From: Methanobrevibacter sp.
Lineage (GTDB): Archaea; Methanobacteriota; Methanobacteria; Methanobacteriales; Methanobacteriaceae
Reading direction: 5' to 3'
Assembly: GCA_017652345.1 (NCBI GenBank)
Contig: JAGCBE010000035.1
Location: 1-12,398 of the forward strand
Length of the DNA: 12,398 nucleotides
The notes under the pieces are model-generated. The model did no database searches. It saw only the letters and a list, made by a program, of their open reading frames with translations, and was not told the origin of the DNA. Positions within the stretch are counted from its first letter, which is position 1. Each line of letters begins with the position of its first letter. The position numbers and the translations under genes are program-made. Below are positions 1 to 7,703 of the stretch, one piece after another.

Positions 1-2421
1 CCAGCAAATAATTTAAATTACGATTACGAAATTAATACCATTCGTAATAAGACAGCATATGCTGTTGAATCTGCAACAAATGTTGAACCATTTGAAGGTG
101 TTTATGATTATGCCAACATTGTTCTAACAGATGAAACCGAAAAAATTAACAATTTGTGGAATATAAGTGCAGCTGTAACAATATTTGACAGACACGATTC
201 AAATATTGTAAAACCACAAATTATGTTGTCTTATGGTGATGAACAAGACGATGTATTTAATACTGATGCTGTTGCTTTGTATTATAGTAGAACAAAAAAT
301 TTCTTCTCATTAAGCCAAGCTACTGGTAATGATAAAATTCAGGTGAACTTATTCCCCGAAGATATGCACGATGAAAACAAATTCTGTGTAGATGAAGAAA
401 TTAAGGCATTCAACAATACTGTTATTTCTGCTGAATCTGCAACATCAGGTAACCAAAGATTTTTCCGCTTACATTCAAATGGTGGCTATTATGCTGCATT
501 GGATAATGAAGGTAAAATACTATCAGAAACATTCTCACAAAATACTTTTGAAGTTAGTTCAAAACGAAACAATCTTGTAAAGTCAAATGACAATGCATTA
601 TTGATTTCTAACGATAACTTATTGAATGATGTTTCTTCCGCTTTATTCTTGAATAGTACAGCAAACAATTTACAAAAATTAAATGAAGCTATCTTCATAA
701 ATGCAAATGATGTTGTATTGTCTTCTATGAACAATACAGACATTTATCAGCATTCTTATATTGGTGTAAATGGTATTAGAGATATTATACCATTCTACGG
801 ATATAAGTATTCGTTTGACAATATCACTTACATTGGTAACAACTACCATTCACAGACACATAACCCATTCAAACTCGATGAAACATATTACATTGTAAAT
901 GATATTAAACACATTAAAGGTAAATTTACACATCATGATACTTTAAGTGATGCTATTGAATATGATACAGGAATCACATCTGCTATAACAGATTCTAATT
1001 TGATTTCTAATGTATCTAATGTTGCTTCAATCGGTCATGAAGGATTAGTCGCAACTAAAAACTTCTATACTCCATTCATGTATGAAGGAATTAAATATGA
1101 AGGTTATTCTGATTCATTGAATGTATCTTCATTCTTATTGACTGGTGATAGAACTGCAAGTGTACCAAATGATTATTCTGTTGTATTTGGTAACTACAAC
1201 TCTTATATGAATCCATTTACATTGAAGAGCGAAAATGTAACTTCCATTGAAGATTACTATAAGTTCTATAAAGGCGAAATTATTGGTACTACAAATAATA
1301 TAGTATCTTCAATTTATAATGCTTCACATCAGTATCATACTGATGGTGCAGAAGGTGACCCAGATACAGCTCCATTTAGCATAATGCATTTTAATAACCA
1401 ACAGGATAATTATTTCTGTGGTGCTGATACATCTGGTTCTTATAACGATATTTCTGCGGATGAAGGTGACTATTCACTTAACAAGATATTTGTTGTAGGT
1501 GGTGGTGAATCTTATACAAATAGATTTAATCAAATTCCATATACACCTGCTGAAAATGTTTCTAAATTTACTGATTATAATGAAACTGAAAAACGAATTG
1601 ATTTGTTCTCTGTTGAAAAAGATTCTTATCAATTGATTCATAACAATAACTATGATGAAAACCCACATTTCTCAGCTACGAAGGTTGGTTACATTCCTTC
1701 AATGTTTGCAGTTCGTGGTTGGAAAAAGCCTGTACAGAAATATCATTATAGATTCACATCTGGTTGGAATGCTGATAACACTAGAATAATTATCAACAAT
1801 AACTTTGAAGAAATGACCCAATCAATTAATAATTATCACTTACAGAATACAATTTACACACCAGATTCTATCTTGTTCCCAATGATTAGAAGTTCAAACG
1901 ATGTTTACAGACTAAACATTGAACATATCTACGATTATATCAAGGGCAATACAATTCAAGGTGTTACCAAACACATTAACTATGCTGCTCTACAAAATAA
2001 AGAAGATGAATTTATGTCTAGAAGATATACTTATGTTTATAGAACAGCTGGTGTAAAGACTGTTAAAGGTTTCAAAGGTGCTAAAGGTTTGAAAGGTACT
2101 CGTTATAAATTGTTCATTGAAGACCTATTTGATGGATTGAATCAAAAAGGTGCTAACATCCATTCGTCTGGTGTTAAGGGTACTAATGCAAAATGCTATA
2201 CCATTTATCTATTCAATGAAAACCCAACTGAAACATTGACATTCAAAGGCATTCGCATGAGAAAGGTTGGTTCTTCATATCAAACATTGAGAGCAACTCG
2301 TTACATTAGACCTGGTGAAATACAGAGAATTATGTACATTGATAATGGTTACAATGGCGAATACGGTGTAGTCAATTTTGGTTACTTCAATGAAAACAAT
2401 GGTACATTCAATACCAAATAA
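1..2421 (+). CDS. Large putative virion protein, 5' end outside the window
   Basis: The frame is open from the first base of the window to a TAA at 2419-2421 (806 codons visible), so the N-terminus is missing. A TTG at 154 is an internal codon and not a convincing start. I do not recognise the family. The visible protein is rich in Asn, Ser, Tyr and short alternating hydrophobic stretches, suggesting a beta-rich structural protein. No transmembrane segment or enzyme motif is obvious. Near the C-terminus there is a short tandem (Lys-Gly-x)4 segment, encoded at 2065-2100. The next gene starts 8 bases downstream, and the hub and spike genes follow in the same direction, so a tail or baseplate component (wedge, fibre or large tail protein) is likely by context only. 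Arg codons here are AGA, CGT, CGC and CGA; no CGG is used. Confidence 0.6.
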   Translation, partial: PANNLNYDYEINTIRNKTAYAVESATNVEPFEGVYDYANIVLTDETEKINNLWNISAAVTIFDRHDSNIVKPQIMLSYGDEQDDVFNTDAVALYYSRTKNFFSLSQATGNDKIQVNLFPEDMHDENKFCVDEEIKAFNNTVISAESATSGNQRFFRLHSNGGYYAALDNEGKILSETFSQNTFEVSSKRNNLVKSNDNALLISNDNLLNDVSSALFLNSTANNLQKLNEAIFINANDVVLSSMNNTDIYQHSYIGVNGIRDIIPFYGYKYSFDNITYIGNNYHSQTHNPFKLDETYYIVNDIKHIKGKFTHHDTLSDAIEYDTGITSAITDSNLISNVSNVASIGHEGLVATKNFYTPFMYEGIKYEGYSDSLNVSSFLLTGDRTASVPNDYSVVFGNYNSYMNPFTLKSENVTSIEDYYKFYKGEIIGTTNNIVSSIYNASHQYHTDGAEGDPDTAPFSIMHFNNQQDNYFCGADTSGSYNDISADEGDYSLNKIFVVGGGESYTNRFNQIPYTPAENVSKFTDYNETEKRIDLFSVEKDSYQLIHNNNYDENPHFSATKVGYIPSMFAVRGWKKPVQKYHYRFTSGWNADNTRIIINNNFEEMTQSINNYHLQNTIYTPDSILFPMIRSSNDVYRLNIEHIYDYIKGNTIQGVTKHINYAALQNKEDEFMSRRYTYVYRTAGVKTVKGFKGAKGLKGTRYKLFIEDLFDGLNQKGANIHSSGVKGTNAKCYTIYLFNENPTETLTFKGIRMRKVGSSYQTLRATRYIRPGEIQRIMYIDNGYNGEYGVVNFGYFNENNGTFNTK
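2065..2100 (+). repeat. Four tandem 9-bp units AAAGGTnnn, coding (Lys-Gly-x)4
   Basis: AAAGGT occurs at 2065, 2074, 2083 and 2092, each followed by a variable codon (TTC, GCT, TTG, ACT). The encoded segment has Gly at every third position, a short collagen-like periodicity, and is strongly basic. Further Lys-Gly pairs (AAAGGT, AAGGGT, AAAGGC) occur over the next 150 bases. It may be a charged loop or a short Gly-x-y trimer element; its function is unknown. Confidence 0.6.
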
Positions 2422-2429
2422 ATATAACA

Positions 2430-3359
2430 ATGGCTGAAATATACACAAAAGATAATAATGGTAATTTTCAAAAATTAGGTGATGCAGACATCAACAATGT
2501 CCGTACATCAGTTAATGTTGCAGAACTATCAAAGTATCTTAAAGAATTCTGGTCTAAAGAAAAATGTGGTAAACATTCAGAATTGATGGGTAAACATAAA
2601 GCTATCTTGTTACAAGACTTGATTGCAAATCCAAAAGACTTATTTGAACAATTGAACGATAATAAGTTTACATTCCAAAATTTCGGTCCTTTAAAAATTG
2701 TTAATTTTCTAAAAGATGCAAAACTAGATTCATATTTGAAACCAGAATATGTAAAACATGCTCTTGAAGTTACAACACATCAACCAGCAATCGGTAAAGG
2801 TGAATTTCTTTTAGTGTCTTGTTTCAAGAACATTTATTTTTCAAATGGTTCTGGTGACTTGATTGATAGTGAAGGTAGACGAATAGAAGTTAAGGGTAGC
2901 CATTCATCAATTGGTGGATTAAAAGGTTTTAAACAGATGAATAAATCTATAATGTTTTCAATTTATAGATTGTTTGATACAGACCCTGACTATAAAGACC
3001 TAACTATGGATTGTGCATTGGAATTACAGCAAATGCTTATTGACAATAAAGAAAAAGTCAAACAAGTAATGATTTTGTTACAGAACAATGAGCGTGAAAG
3101 TAATAGCTTAGCCAATGAAATGACTGAACTATTCAATGATAAACAAGACCTATTGAATATTGTTGCTGCAGCTCATTTGTATGCATATCTAAAATTGCAA
3201 AAAGCTGATTTCTTATTTGCAATTAACGATGTTTATTTTGCTGGTTTTGAAACACCAAATAACTTGAGACAAGCATACGATATTATACGAAATAATTTTA
3301 AAGTCAATGGTTGGACTACAGGCAATAAAGGAATAACATTTACTTTAAAGAAGGAGTAA
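2430..3359 (+). CDS. Protein with PD-(D/E)XK nuclease-like motif in the baseplate cluster
   Basis: A 309-residue protein starting at ATG 2430, 8 bases after the preceding stop, with only a weak AT-rich leader and no clear ribosome site. It ends with codons whose bases (AAGGAG, 3351-3356) also form the ribosome site of the next gene. The N-terminal 110 residues look helical. The middle carries Glu125 in GKGEFLL, Asp143 in SGDLID and Glu153-x-Lys155 in RIEVKG, which together give the E...D-x9-E-x-K arrangement typical of PD-(D/E)XK nucleases. A Gly-rich stretch (SIGGLKGF) follows, then a mostly helical C-terminal half. The family motif is established knowledge; assigning nuclease activity to this protein is inference. 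Sitting between virion genes it could be a virion-borne nuclease, a packaging or processing enzyme, or a structural protein that kept a nuclease fold. Exact family not recognised. Confidence 0.5.
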   Translation: MAEIYTKDNNGNFQKLGDADINNVRTSVNVAELSKYLKEFWSKEKCGKHSELMGKHKAILLQDLIANPKDLFEQLNDNKFTFQNFGPLKIVNFLKDAKLDSYLKPEYVKHALEVTTHQPAIGKGEFLLVSCFKNIYFSNGSGDLIDSEGRRIEVKGSHSSIGGLKGFKQMNKSIMFSIYRLFDTDPDYKDLTMDCALELQQMLIDNKEKVKQVMILLQNNERESNSLANEMTELFNDKQDLLNIVAAAHLYAYLKLQKADFLFAINDVYFAGFETPNNLRQAYDIIRNNFKVNGWTTGNKGITFTLKKE

Positions 3360-3362
3360 TAT

Positions 3363-4817
3363 ATGGCTGAAAATATTTCTTCTATTGCTACACAAAAAGG
3401 TGGTACTGCCAATCTTAATTATACTGACGAAATATACGAAATTCGTCTTAATGACCCTAAAGAAGGTATATTGATACCAGCTAACTTGATATCTTCATTG
3501 GAAATCAGTGAAGACATGTTTAGCCTATTGCCTACATTCAAATTACAAATTCAAGATAAAGGTTCATTCTTTACTGGATTCAATGTCAAAAATGGAGATA
3601 GAATATTCATTAAAATTACTCCAAACATTGAAATTGAAGGTAAAGAACCAAAACCATACATTGAAGGTGAATACTGTATTCAGAGTATCAATTGCTTGCC
3701 AGAGCTTGCGTCAGGAACATATAATTATACCTTCATTGGTATCTACAACGCCCAGACATATTTGAATCAGGTAACCACCTATCCGAAAACTACTGAACTA
3801 TCATTGATAACTCGTGATGAAAAAACATCTGGCGAAGCCATTCACGAAGTATTGGATGATACTCCATTAAAATATGTTGAGGTTTGTTCACCAGCTGATG
3901 CTTCATTGTGGATTAATTGCAATGATACTAGAGCTCAATTCATTGAAAAGATTGTTGAACATGCTTGGATTGAGGAAGACGATGCACCTATTCTTTATAC
4001 AGATGGTTATGGTCAAACATATTATACTTCCGTCAAATCATTAGCAAAACAAAAGAGTTTATGTAAGTTTGAACATATCAAATACTATTATGAAAAGATA
4101 AAGCCTGAAGGTAGAGATGAATTAACTATGATTTATGGTGATTGTGATTTCTTGCATGCAGCAGGTCCTATATTGAACCAAGGTGGTTATAAAATTAAAG
4201 AAGCATATTACACACCTTACAATTTTACAAAATTGTTTGATGACGATATTGCTTATGCTGATTTGAATTTCACCGATATGATTACAGACATATTGTTAGC
4301 AACAGGTGATTTGGATGTGACTGACTTAGTAATTGGACAATTGATTGATAAAATTACTTTAGGTAAATATAGAACAATTGAATATTCACAAGATGAACCT
4401 TATCTAGCATCTCGTAGTAATAAAGCCGCTGGTCAAATAGAAAACATTTCTAAATATATTGACTGTGGTATGCATTTCCAAGACTATCATTCACATTATG
4501 ACTTGGCTCCACCACATAACGAAATGATTAGAAGAAGTTTCTTCCAAAATTTTGTAAACTTATTCGTTGATGTACACAGACTACCTGAAGAATTTAGAAA
4601 CAACAAATGCCGACCAACATTGAGTGATAAAGTCTATATTGATTTCTCTAATGCAGACGGTATAGATAAAATACATTCTGGTAATTATATCATTTGTGGT
4701 ATAAAGCATTGTTTTTCTGCAAACAATTCTTATACAATGCAAGTGAAATGTGTTACTGATGGTACATTTGGTAAAGGTGCATTAGAAGAAGAATTAGAAA
4801 GGAATAAAAAGAAATGA
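3363..4817 (+). CDS. Baseplate hub protein (gp27 / gpD-like)
   Basis: A 484-residue protein starting at ATG 3363, preceded by a good ribosome site AAGGAG (3351-3356, 6-base spacing). The N-terminal region (about residues 25-140) has beta-strand patterning typical of tail hub proteins: an IPANLISSLEIS-type opening, a strand with FKLQIQD, then a GDRIFIKIT strand and a YCIQSIN strand. Such proteins form a trimeric or hexameric ring that attaches the tail tube to the spike. The C-terminal part (about 395-470) again looks beta-rich (DKVYIDF, NYIICGIKH, YTMQVKCV). The stop overlaps the start of the spike gene by 4 bases (ATGA), and hub followed by spike is the classic order for contractile injection machines. 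I infer hub function from the fold pattern and this neighbour. Compared with T4 gp27 (about 390 residues) it is longer. It has no visible lysozyme motif. Confidence 0.72.
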   Translation: MAENISSIATQKGGTANLNYTDEIYEIRLNDPKEGILIPANLISSLEISEDMFSLLPTFKLQIQDKGSFFTGFNVKNGDRIFIKITPNIEIEGKEPKPYIEGEYCIQSINCLPELASGTYNYTFIGIYNAQTYLNQVTTYPKTTELSLITRDEKTSGEAIHEVLDDTPLKYVEVCSPADASLWINCNDTRAQFIEKIVEHAWIEEDDAPILYTDGYGQTYYTSVKSLAKQKSLCKFEHIKYYYEKIKPEGRDELTMIYGDCDFLHAAGPILNQGGYKIKEAYYTPYNFTKLFDDDIAYADLNFTDMITDILLATGDLDVTDLVIGQLIDKITLGKYRTIEYSQDEPYLASRSNKAAGQIENISKYIDCGMHFQDYHSHYDLAPPHNEMIRRSFFQNFVNLFVDVHRLPEEFRNNKCRPTLSDKVYIDFSNADGIDKIHSGNYIICGIKHCFSANNSYTMQVKCVTDGTFGKGALEEELERNKKK

Positions 4818-5581
4818 GAGACATAGACCAATTTAGAGAATTAATGAAGGGTAAAACAAACAGTATCAATACTGACCAAATTATACCTAAAGCACCTTCA
4901 AAAGAGTTGAAAAAATGGACTGGAATTGTAGTAAACAACTGCGACCCAGACAAAATAGGTCGTGTTCAAGTTAAAATCTATGGTTACTATGATGACTTGG
5001 CAATTAACAATATTCCTTGGGCAGTTCCTGATGTACAATCTTGGACTTCTACTAAAGGTAATTTTGTTGTACCAGAATTGAATACGATTCTTCGTGGTTA
5101 TTTTGATAATGGCGATGAAATGAAGCCTGTATATGATTCATTGGCTTTCAACTCTGCATATACTTCTAAAGAAGGTGACTTCTTTGAATGGTACACTAGA
5201 ACTGAAGACTATCCACACACTATGGTATTGTTCCAGACAGACCAAAAAGACTATCTTGTTATGAATAAGAAAACTGGTGAAATTGCTTTCACACATCATA
5301 CAGGTTCGGTAATTAGAATTGATAGTGATGGCAATCTTGATATTGGTACAAGCATTTATTCAGGTGGTGCCGCAAATATGAATGTAAATGTTAGTGGAAA
5401 TGTCAATATAAATTCGTTTGGTAACACTACATTAAGTGCTATGGGTAATGTTGATATTCGTTCTACAACAGGAAAAATTACACTTGGTAATAATCCAATG
5501 AAACAACCCGTTTGTAATGTTAAGAACTGTTATATTTGCGGCGCATTACACGCGGTTGGAAATACACAAGTAGAAGCATAA
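4814..5581 (+). CDS. Baseplate central spike protein (gp5/VgrG-like, no lysozyme domain)
   Basis: A 255-residue protein starting at ATG 4814, overlapping the hub stop by 4 bases; AAAGGA (4798-4803) is the likely ribosome site. Residues about 35-115 match the gp5/gpV OB-fold: WTGIVVNNCDPDKIGRVQVK, then IPWAVP, VVPELNT, and FDNGDEMKPVYDS. Residues about 160-180 carry the HTGSVIRIDSDGNLDI transition seen before the spike needle. Residues about 188-225 have alternating short strands (NVSGNVNIN, GNVDIRS, GKITLG) typical of the trimeric beta-helix. The C-terminus holds Cys234, Cys239, Cys242 and His246, a possible metal-binding tip. Unlike T4 gp5 there is no lysozyme domain between OB-fold and needle, so peptidoglycan hydrolysis, if needed, must be encoded elsewhere. 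It is the last gene of the rightward cluster and is followed by a hairpin terminator. Confidence 0.87.
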   Translation: MRDIDQFRELMKGKTNSINTDQIIPKAPSKELKKWTGIVVNNCDPDKIGRVQVKIYGYYDDLAINNIPWAVPDVQSWTSTKGNFVVPELNTILRGYFDNGDEMKPVYDSLAFNSAYTSKEGDFFEWYTRTEDYPHTMVLFQTDQKDYLVMNKKTGEIAFTHHTGSVIRIDSDGNLDIGTSIYSGGAANMNVNVSGNVNINSFGNTTLSAMGNVDIRSTTGKITLGNNPMKQPVCNVKNCYICGALHAVGNTQVEA

Positions 5582-5586
5582 ATAAA

Positions 5587-5610
5587 AACGGAGCATTAAA
5601 TTGCTCCGTT
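5587..5610. terminator. Bidirectional intrinsic terminator between convergent genes
   Basis: A perfect 9-bp stem (AACGGAGCA / TGCTCCGTT) with a 6-base loop (TTAAAT) lies just after the spike stop and just before the stop of the leftward helical protein. On the plus strand it is followed by ATATTTTATT. On the minus strand the stem runs into TTTTTATT. It could therefore end transcription from both sides. Confidence 0.85.
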
Positions 5611-5615
5611 ATATT

Positions 5616-6107
5616 TTATTCGTCAAGTAAGAATCCTATAATATAAGGTGGTATTGAATTTGGTATTTTCTGTTCACTAACCTTGTAAATTTTTATTTTC
5701 ACAACTTGTGAAAGGAATTTATTGTTGATTTCGTTCTTGTGGTCAAGTCTATCAACTAAGTCTTTATATTCTTCATCAAGTTTCTTGACTTCTTTTTGAT
5801 ATTCAACAATATTTTCAGTAATTCGTGGTTCACCATTTTCAACAATTGGATTACCTTGTTCATCCAAATCAACATACTTCTTAATTAGTGTATGTAACTT
5901 GTTGCCATATTCAATATACTTGCTATCTCTATTTTCATCATAAAGACCGCTATGTATTTGCTTATATGGTGTAGTAAGCATTTTCAAATTATTAAGAATC
6001 AACTTACTCCATGCAACAGTAATACCTTCTTTCTTGTATTGTTCAATGAAATATTCGTAAAGTACTTTAATTTCACCTAAAGATAATTCAACTTCCTTTT
6101 CTACCAT
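5616..6107 (-). CDS. Hypothetical helical protein
   Basis: A 163-residue protein, last gene of the leftward cluster. ATG at 6107 is preceded by GGAG, which lies within the last codons of the upstream gene (GTG GAG TAA), with 7 bases between GGAG and the ATG, so translation is probably coupled to the sigma factor. I do not recognise the family. Residues about 1-60 and 105-145 are rich in Lys, Glu and Leu and look like long helices; the segment around residues 110-130 (EYQKEVKKLDEEYKDLVDRL) has coiled-coil character. A short acidic loop with GNPIVENGEP lies between them. The C-terminus is hydrophobic (PPYIIGFLLDE). There are no Cys residues, signal peptide or enzyme motif. A DNA-linked regulatory or small structural role are both possible. 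Confidence 0.6.
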   Translation of the reverse strand: MVEKEVELSLGEIKVLYEYFIEQYKKEGITVAWSKLILNNLKMLTTPYKQIHSGLYDENRDSKYIEYGNKLHTLIKKYVDLDEQGNPIVENGEPRITENIVEYQKEVKKLDEEYKDLVDRLDHKNEINNKFLSQVVKIKIYKVSEQKIPNSIPPYIIGFLLDE

Positions 6108-6109
6108 AA

Positions 6110-6643
6110 TTACTCCACAAATTTATTCAAACCATCTGTGCTATGAGGGTCATCCAAGGTATTCAAGTTTTCATAGAAATCAAGACCGGTTACCATTTTT
6201 TCTTCACGCTCTTTAATTTCATTCAATGAAAACAAAATACTATTAGTTGCCAACTGTGTAACATAAGCAAAGGCAGATGTTGCTTGAGCATCATTGTATC
6301 TGTTGATATAAGTCATGACAGTGATAAAGGCATCTTGAATTATATCATTCACATCTTCATAATTCTTCATTGATGTTCTAAGTCTAAATGAATTAACTCG
6401 ACCATTAATGATTTTCAAGAAATATTCACACATTTCATTCTTAAGCTTATCAAATTTAATGCGATATTCTCTTTTCTGTTCAGGTGTCATTGATTCATAT
6501 TCAGCTTGAACATTTTGAATGGAAGATATCTTATTGACAATAAATTGCTTAGCAGCTTCATATTTGTCTTGGGTAATTTTACCCTTAGTGAACTTGTTTT
6601 CAAGTCTCTGCAAATAGGAAGCACACCAATCTCCGTTTATCAT
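6110..6643 (-). CDS. Late-transcription sigma factor, gp55-like: main body frame
   Basis: A 177-codon frame holding the body of a T4 gp55-like, sigma-region-2 protein. The segment NYEDVNDIIQDAFITVMTY followed by RYNDAQATSAFAYVTQLATN and SILFSLNEIKERE matches the region-2 pattern (Asp-rich helix, then F-x-x-Y-x-T helix) of gp55 late sigma factors, which direct host RNA polymerase to TATAAATA promoters. An exact TATAAATA lies at 9825-9832 in this window. The ATG at 6643 has no ribosome site and overlaps the frame of the upstream N-terminal piece, so it is probably not the true start. The best model is continuation from 6600-6734 by a +1 shift at CGG 6633-6635, giving about 207 residues (T4 gp55 is about 185). 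The C-terminal LNKFVE could be a sliding-clamp contact, by analogy with the gp55 tail. That last point is weak inference. Confidence 0.75.
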   Translation of the reverse strand: MINGDWCASYLQRLENKFTKGKITQDKYEAAKQFIVNKISSIQNVQAEYESMTPEQKREYRIKFDKLKNEMCEYFLKIINGRVNSFRLRTSMKNYEDVNDIIQDAFITVMTYINRYNDAQATSAFAYVTQLATNSILFSLNEIKEREEKMVTGLDFYENLNTLDDPHSTDGLNKFVE

Positions 6644-6734
6644 CCAAATTTAATCTATTATATTCAATAATACACTCACGAAGACGAGCATTATCCACAT
6701 AATAGTTCTTTTCATCGTCTTTCTTTTTAGCCAT
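6600..6734 (-). CDS. N-terminal frame of the gp55-like sigma factor (frameshifted)
   Basis: A 44-codon frame starting at ATG 6734 with a strong ribosome site (GGAG, 6740-6743, 5-base spacing) and ending in TGA at 6600. Its first 28 residues include NYYVDNARLRECIIEYNRL, which resembles the T4 gp55 N-terminus (YNYVNNKELLQAIIDW). The conserved start of the sigma factor is therefore here, while the body lies in the +1 frame. Only about 45 bases of overlap allow the switch, because the body frame opens after a TAA at about 6652 and this frame ends at 6600. Within that overlap the codons read GAT AAA CGG AGA. Skipping the C gives AAA GGA GAT TGG, so the joined protein reads LDDK|GDWCASY. Either this is a programmed frameshift or the gene is broken by a one-base insertion. 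Confidence 0.65.
   Translation of the reverse strand: MAKKKDDEKNYYVDNARLRECIIEYNRLNLDDKRRLVCFLFAET
6632..6638 (-). other. Candidate +1 frameshift site AAA CGG A (sigma factor)
   Basis: On the minus strand AAA (6638-6636) is followed by CGG (6635-6633) and A. A +1 shift past the C gives GGA as the next codon and enters the main sigma frame. It shares the nnn-CGG-A layout with the site at 9173-9179. CGG appears in frame nowhere else in the window. Confidence 0.5.
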
Positions 6735-6820
6735 AATAACTCCAAAATCAATTATATTTTGAAATATAATAATTATACTTAAACTTAATTAAATAAGTTT
6801 AATTTTATTTAAGTTTAAAC
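6735..6820 (-). promoter_or_regulatory. AT-rich intergenic region with inverted repeats
   Basis: This 86-base gap separates the stop of the gp26-like gene from the sigma factor start. It holds the palindrome AAGTTTAAACTT (6811-6822, touching the gp26-like stop) and an inverted repeat AAACTTA...TAAGTTT (6781-6800); the two halves can also pair with each other. These AT-only hairpins could be a weak terminator for the gp26-like gene. Downstream on the minus strand, TATAAT-like sequence precedes the GGAG ribosome site, so a separate promoter for the sigma gene is plausible. No exact TATAAATA is present. Confidence 0.35.
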
Positions 6821-7702
6821 TTACAATTGACTCTTAGTCATAGTAACTTTGCCATCATTCTTATTCATTTGGCGTTCTTCTTCTTCCATCATGTGATTTA
6901 CATTGGTCTGCATTACTTCAACTTCCCACCAAGGTTGATTTTCTGGTATCTGATAGTGAGTATATTTGCAGATTCTCAATATAATGTCAAGAATATCACC
7001 AATGTTAATTGCACCGAATAAGCCTTCATCGTTTAATTCAATCTGATAGTGGTGAATGTGTCCACAAGTGCTACAAGGTATAGCCAATTTACGGTCAAAT
7101 CCAATAAACATTTCGTCAATGTTGTTTTTCAATACAGAATAATCAAGTGCACTTAGATTTGACAAGAAATTTTCCAATAAAACATTATCGTTCGTGTCCA
7201 AATCCAAATGTCTCATGAAATTCTGTATTTCAATATCATCAGATTTTCTTCTTAACTCTTTTACTGTTGGATATTTTAATTGTAATGTCACATTACAATC
7301 AGGTAACAACACTGTTCTATGTTTTGGTTTGTTGGAATCAAACAAAACTGTTGGAAATTCAGCCAATTGTGTTGTGTGAGTATAGTCTGTACCACACTTT
7401 TCACATTTCAAGTTCAATGTATAACCATTATTCTGTTGAAAACTATTTGCACGAAGCCAAAATGCGATATATTCTCTATCAGCAAGCAATAAATCGTCAA
7501 ATTCCATGTGTTCAAACAATGTACATTTCTGTACAATTTCATTTATGATGTCAGTAGCATTCTGTGAACACAAGGTAGACAGATATTTGACTTCTTGCAC
7601 ATTCATTGGTCTAACTCTAATTACTGCTTTAGTGTCATAGAAACATCCACAACTAGGGATTTCTTCTTTATATAATTTCCAATAATTATTATACTGTTCC
7701 AT
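6821..7702 (-). CDS. gp26-like baseplate assembly protein
   Basis: A 293-residue protein starting at ATG 7702, one base after the upstream TAA and without a clear ribosome site, so probably translationally coupled. It fits the T4 gp26-type baseplate hub/assembly family: the segment ADREYIAFWLRANSF, then LNLKCEKCGTDY, with acidic and hydrophobic strands after it. Two CxxC pairs are visible, Cys100/Cys103 and Cys210/Cys213 (CSTCGHIHH), likely one zinc-ribbon-type site or two zinc knuckles. The N-terminus also has a CGC motif (residues 18-20). The C-terminus is charged (MEEEERQMNKND). In contractile phages this family helps build the hub or assists tape-measure assembly. Together with the hub and spike encoded by the convergent cluster it points to a myovirus. 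The motif match is from memory of the family; exact function is inferred. Confidence 0.7.
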   Translation of the reverse strand: MEQYNNYWKLYKEEIPSCGCFYDTKAVIRVRPMNVQEVKYLSTLCSQNATDIINEIVQKCTLFEHMEFDDLLLADREYIAFWLRANSFQQNNGYTLNLKCEKCGTDYTHTTQLAEFPTVLFDSNKPKHRTVLLPDCNVTLQLKYPTVKELRRKSDDIEIQNFMRHLDLDTNDNVLLENFLSNLSALDYSVLKNNIDEMFIGFDRKLAIPCSTCGHIHHYQIELNDEGLFGAINIGDILDIILRICKYTHYQIPENQPWWEVEVMQTNVNHMMEEEERQMNKNDGKVTMTKSQL

Positions 7703-7703
7703 A

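Noticed and set aside
154..156. TTG at 154 as the start of the first gene
   Set aside because: The frame is open to the first base, no ribosome site precedes the TTG, and the upstream residues look like the same protein.
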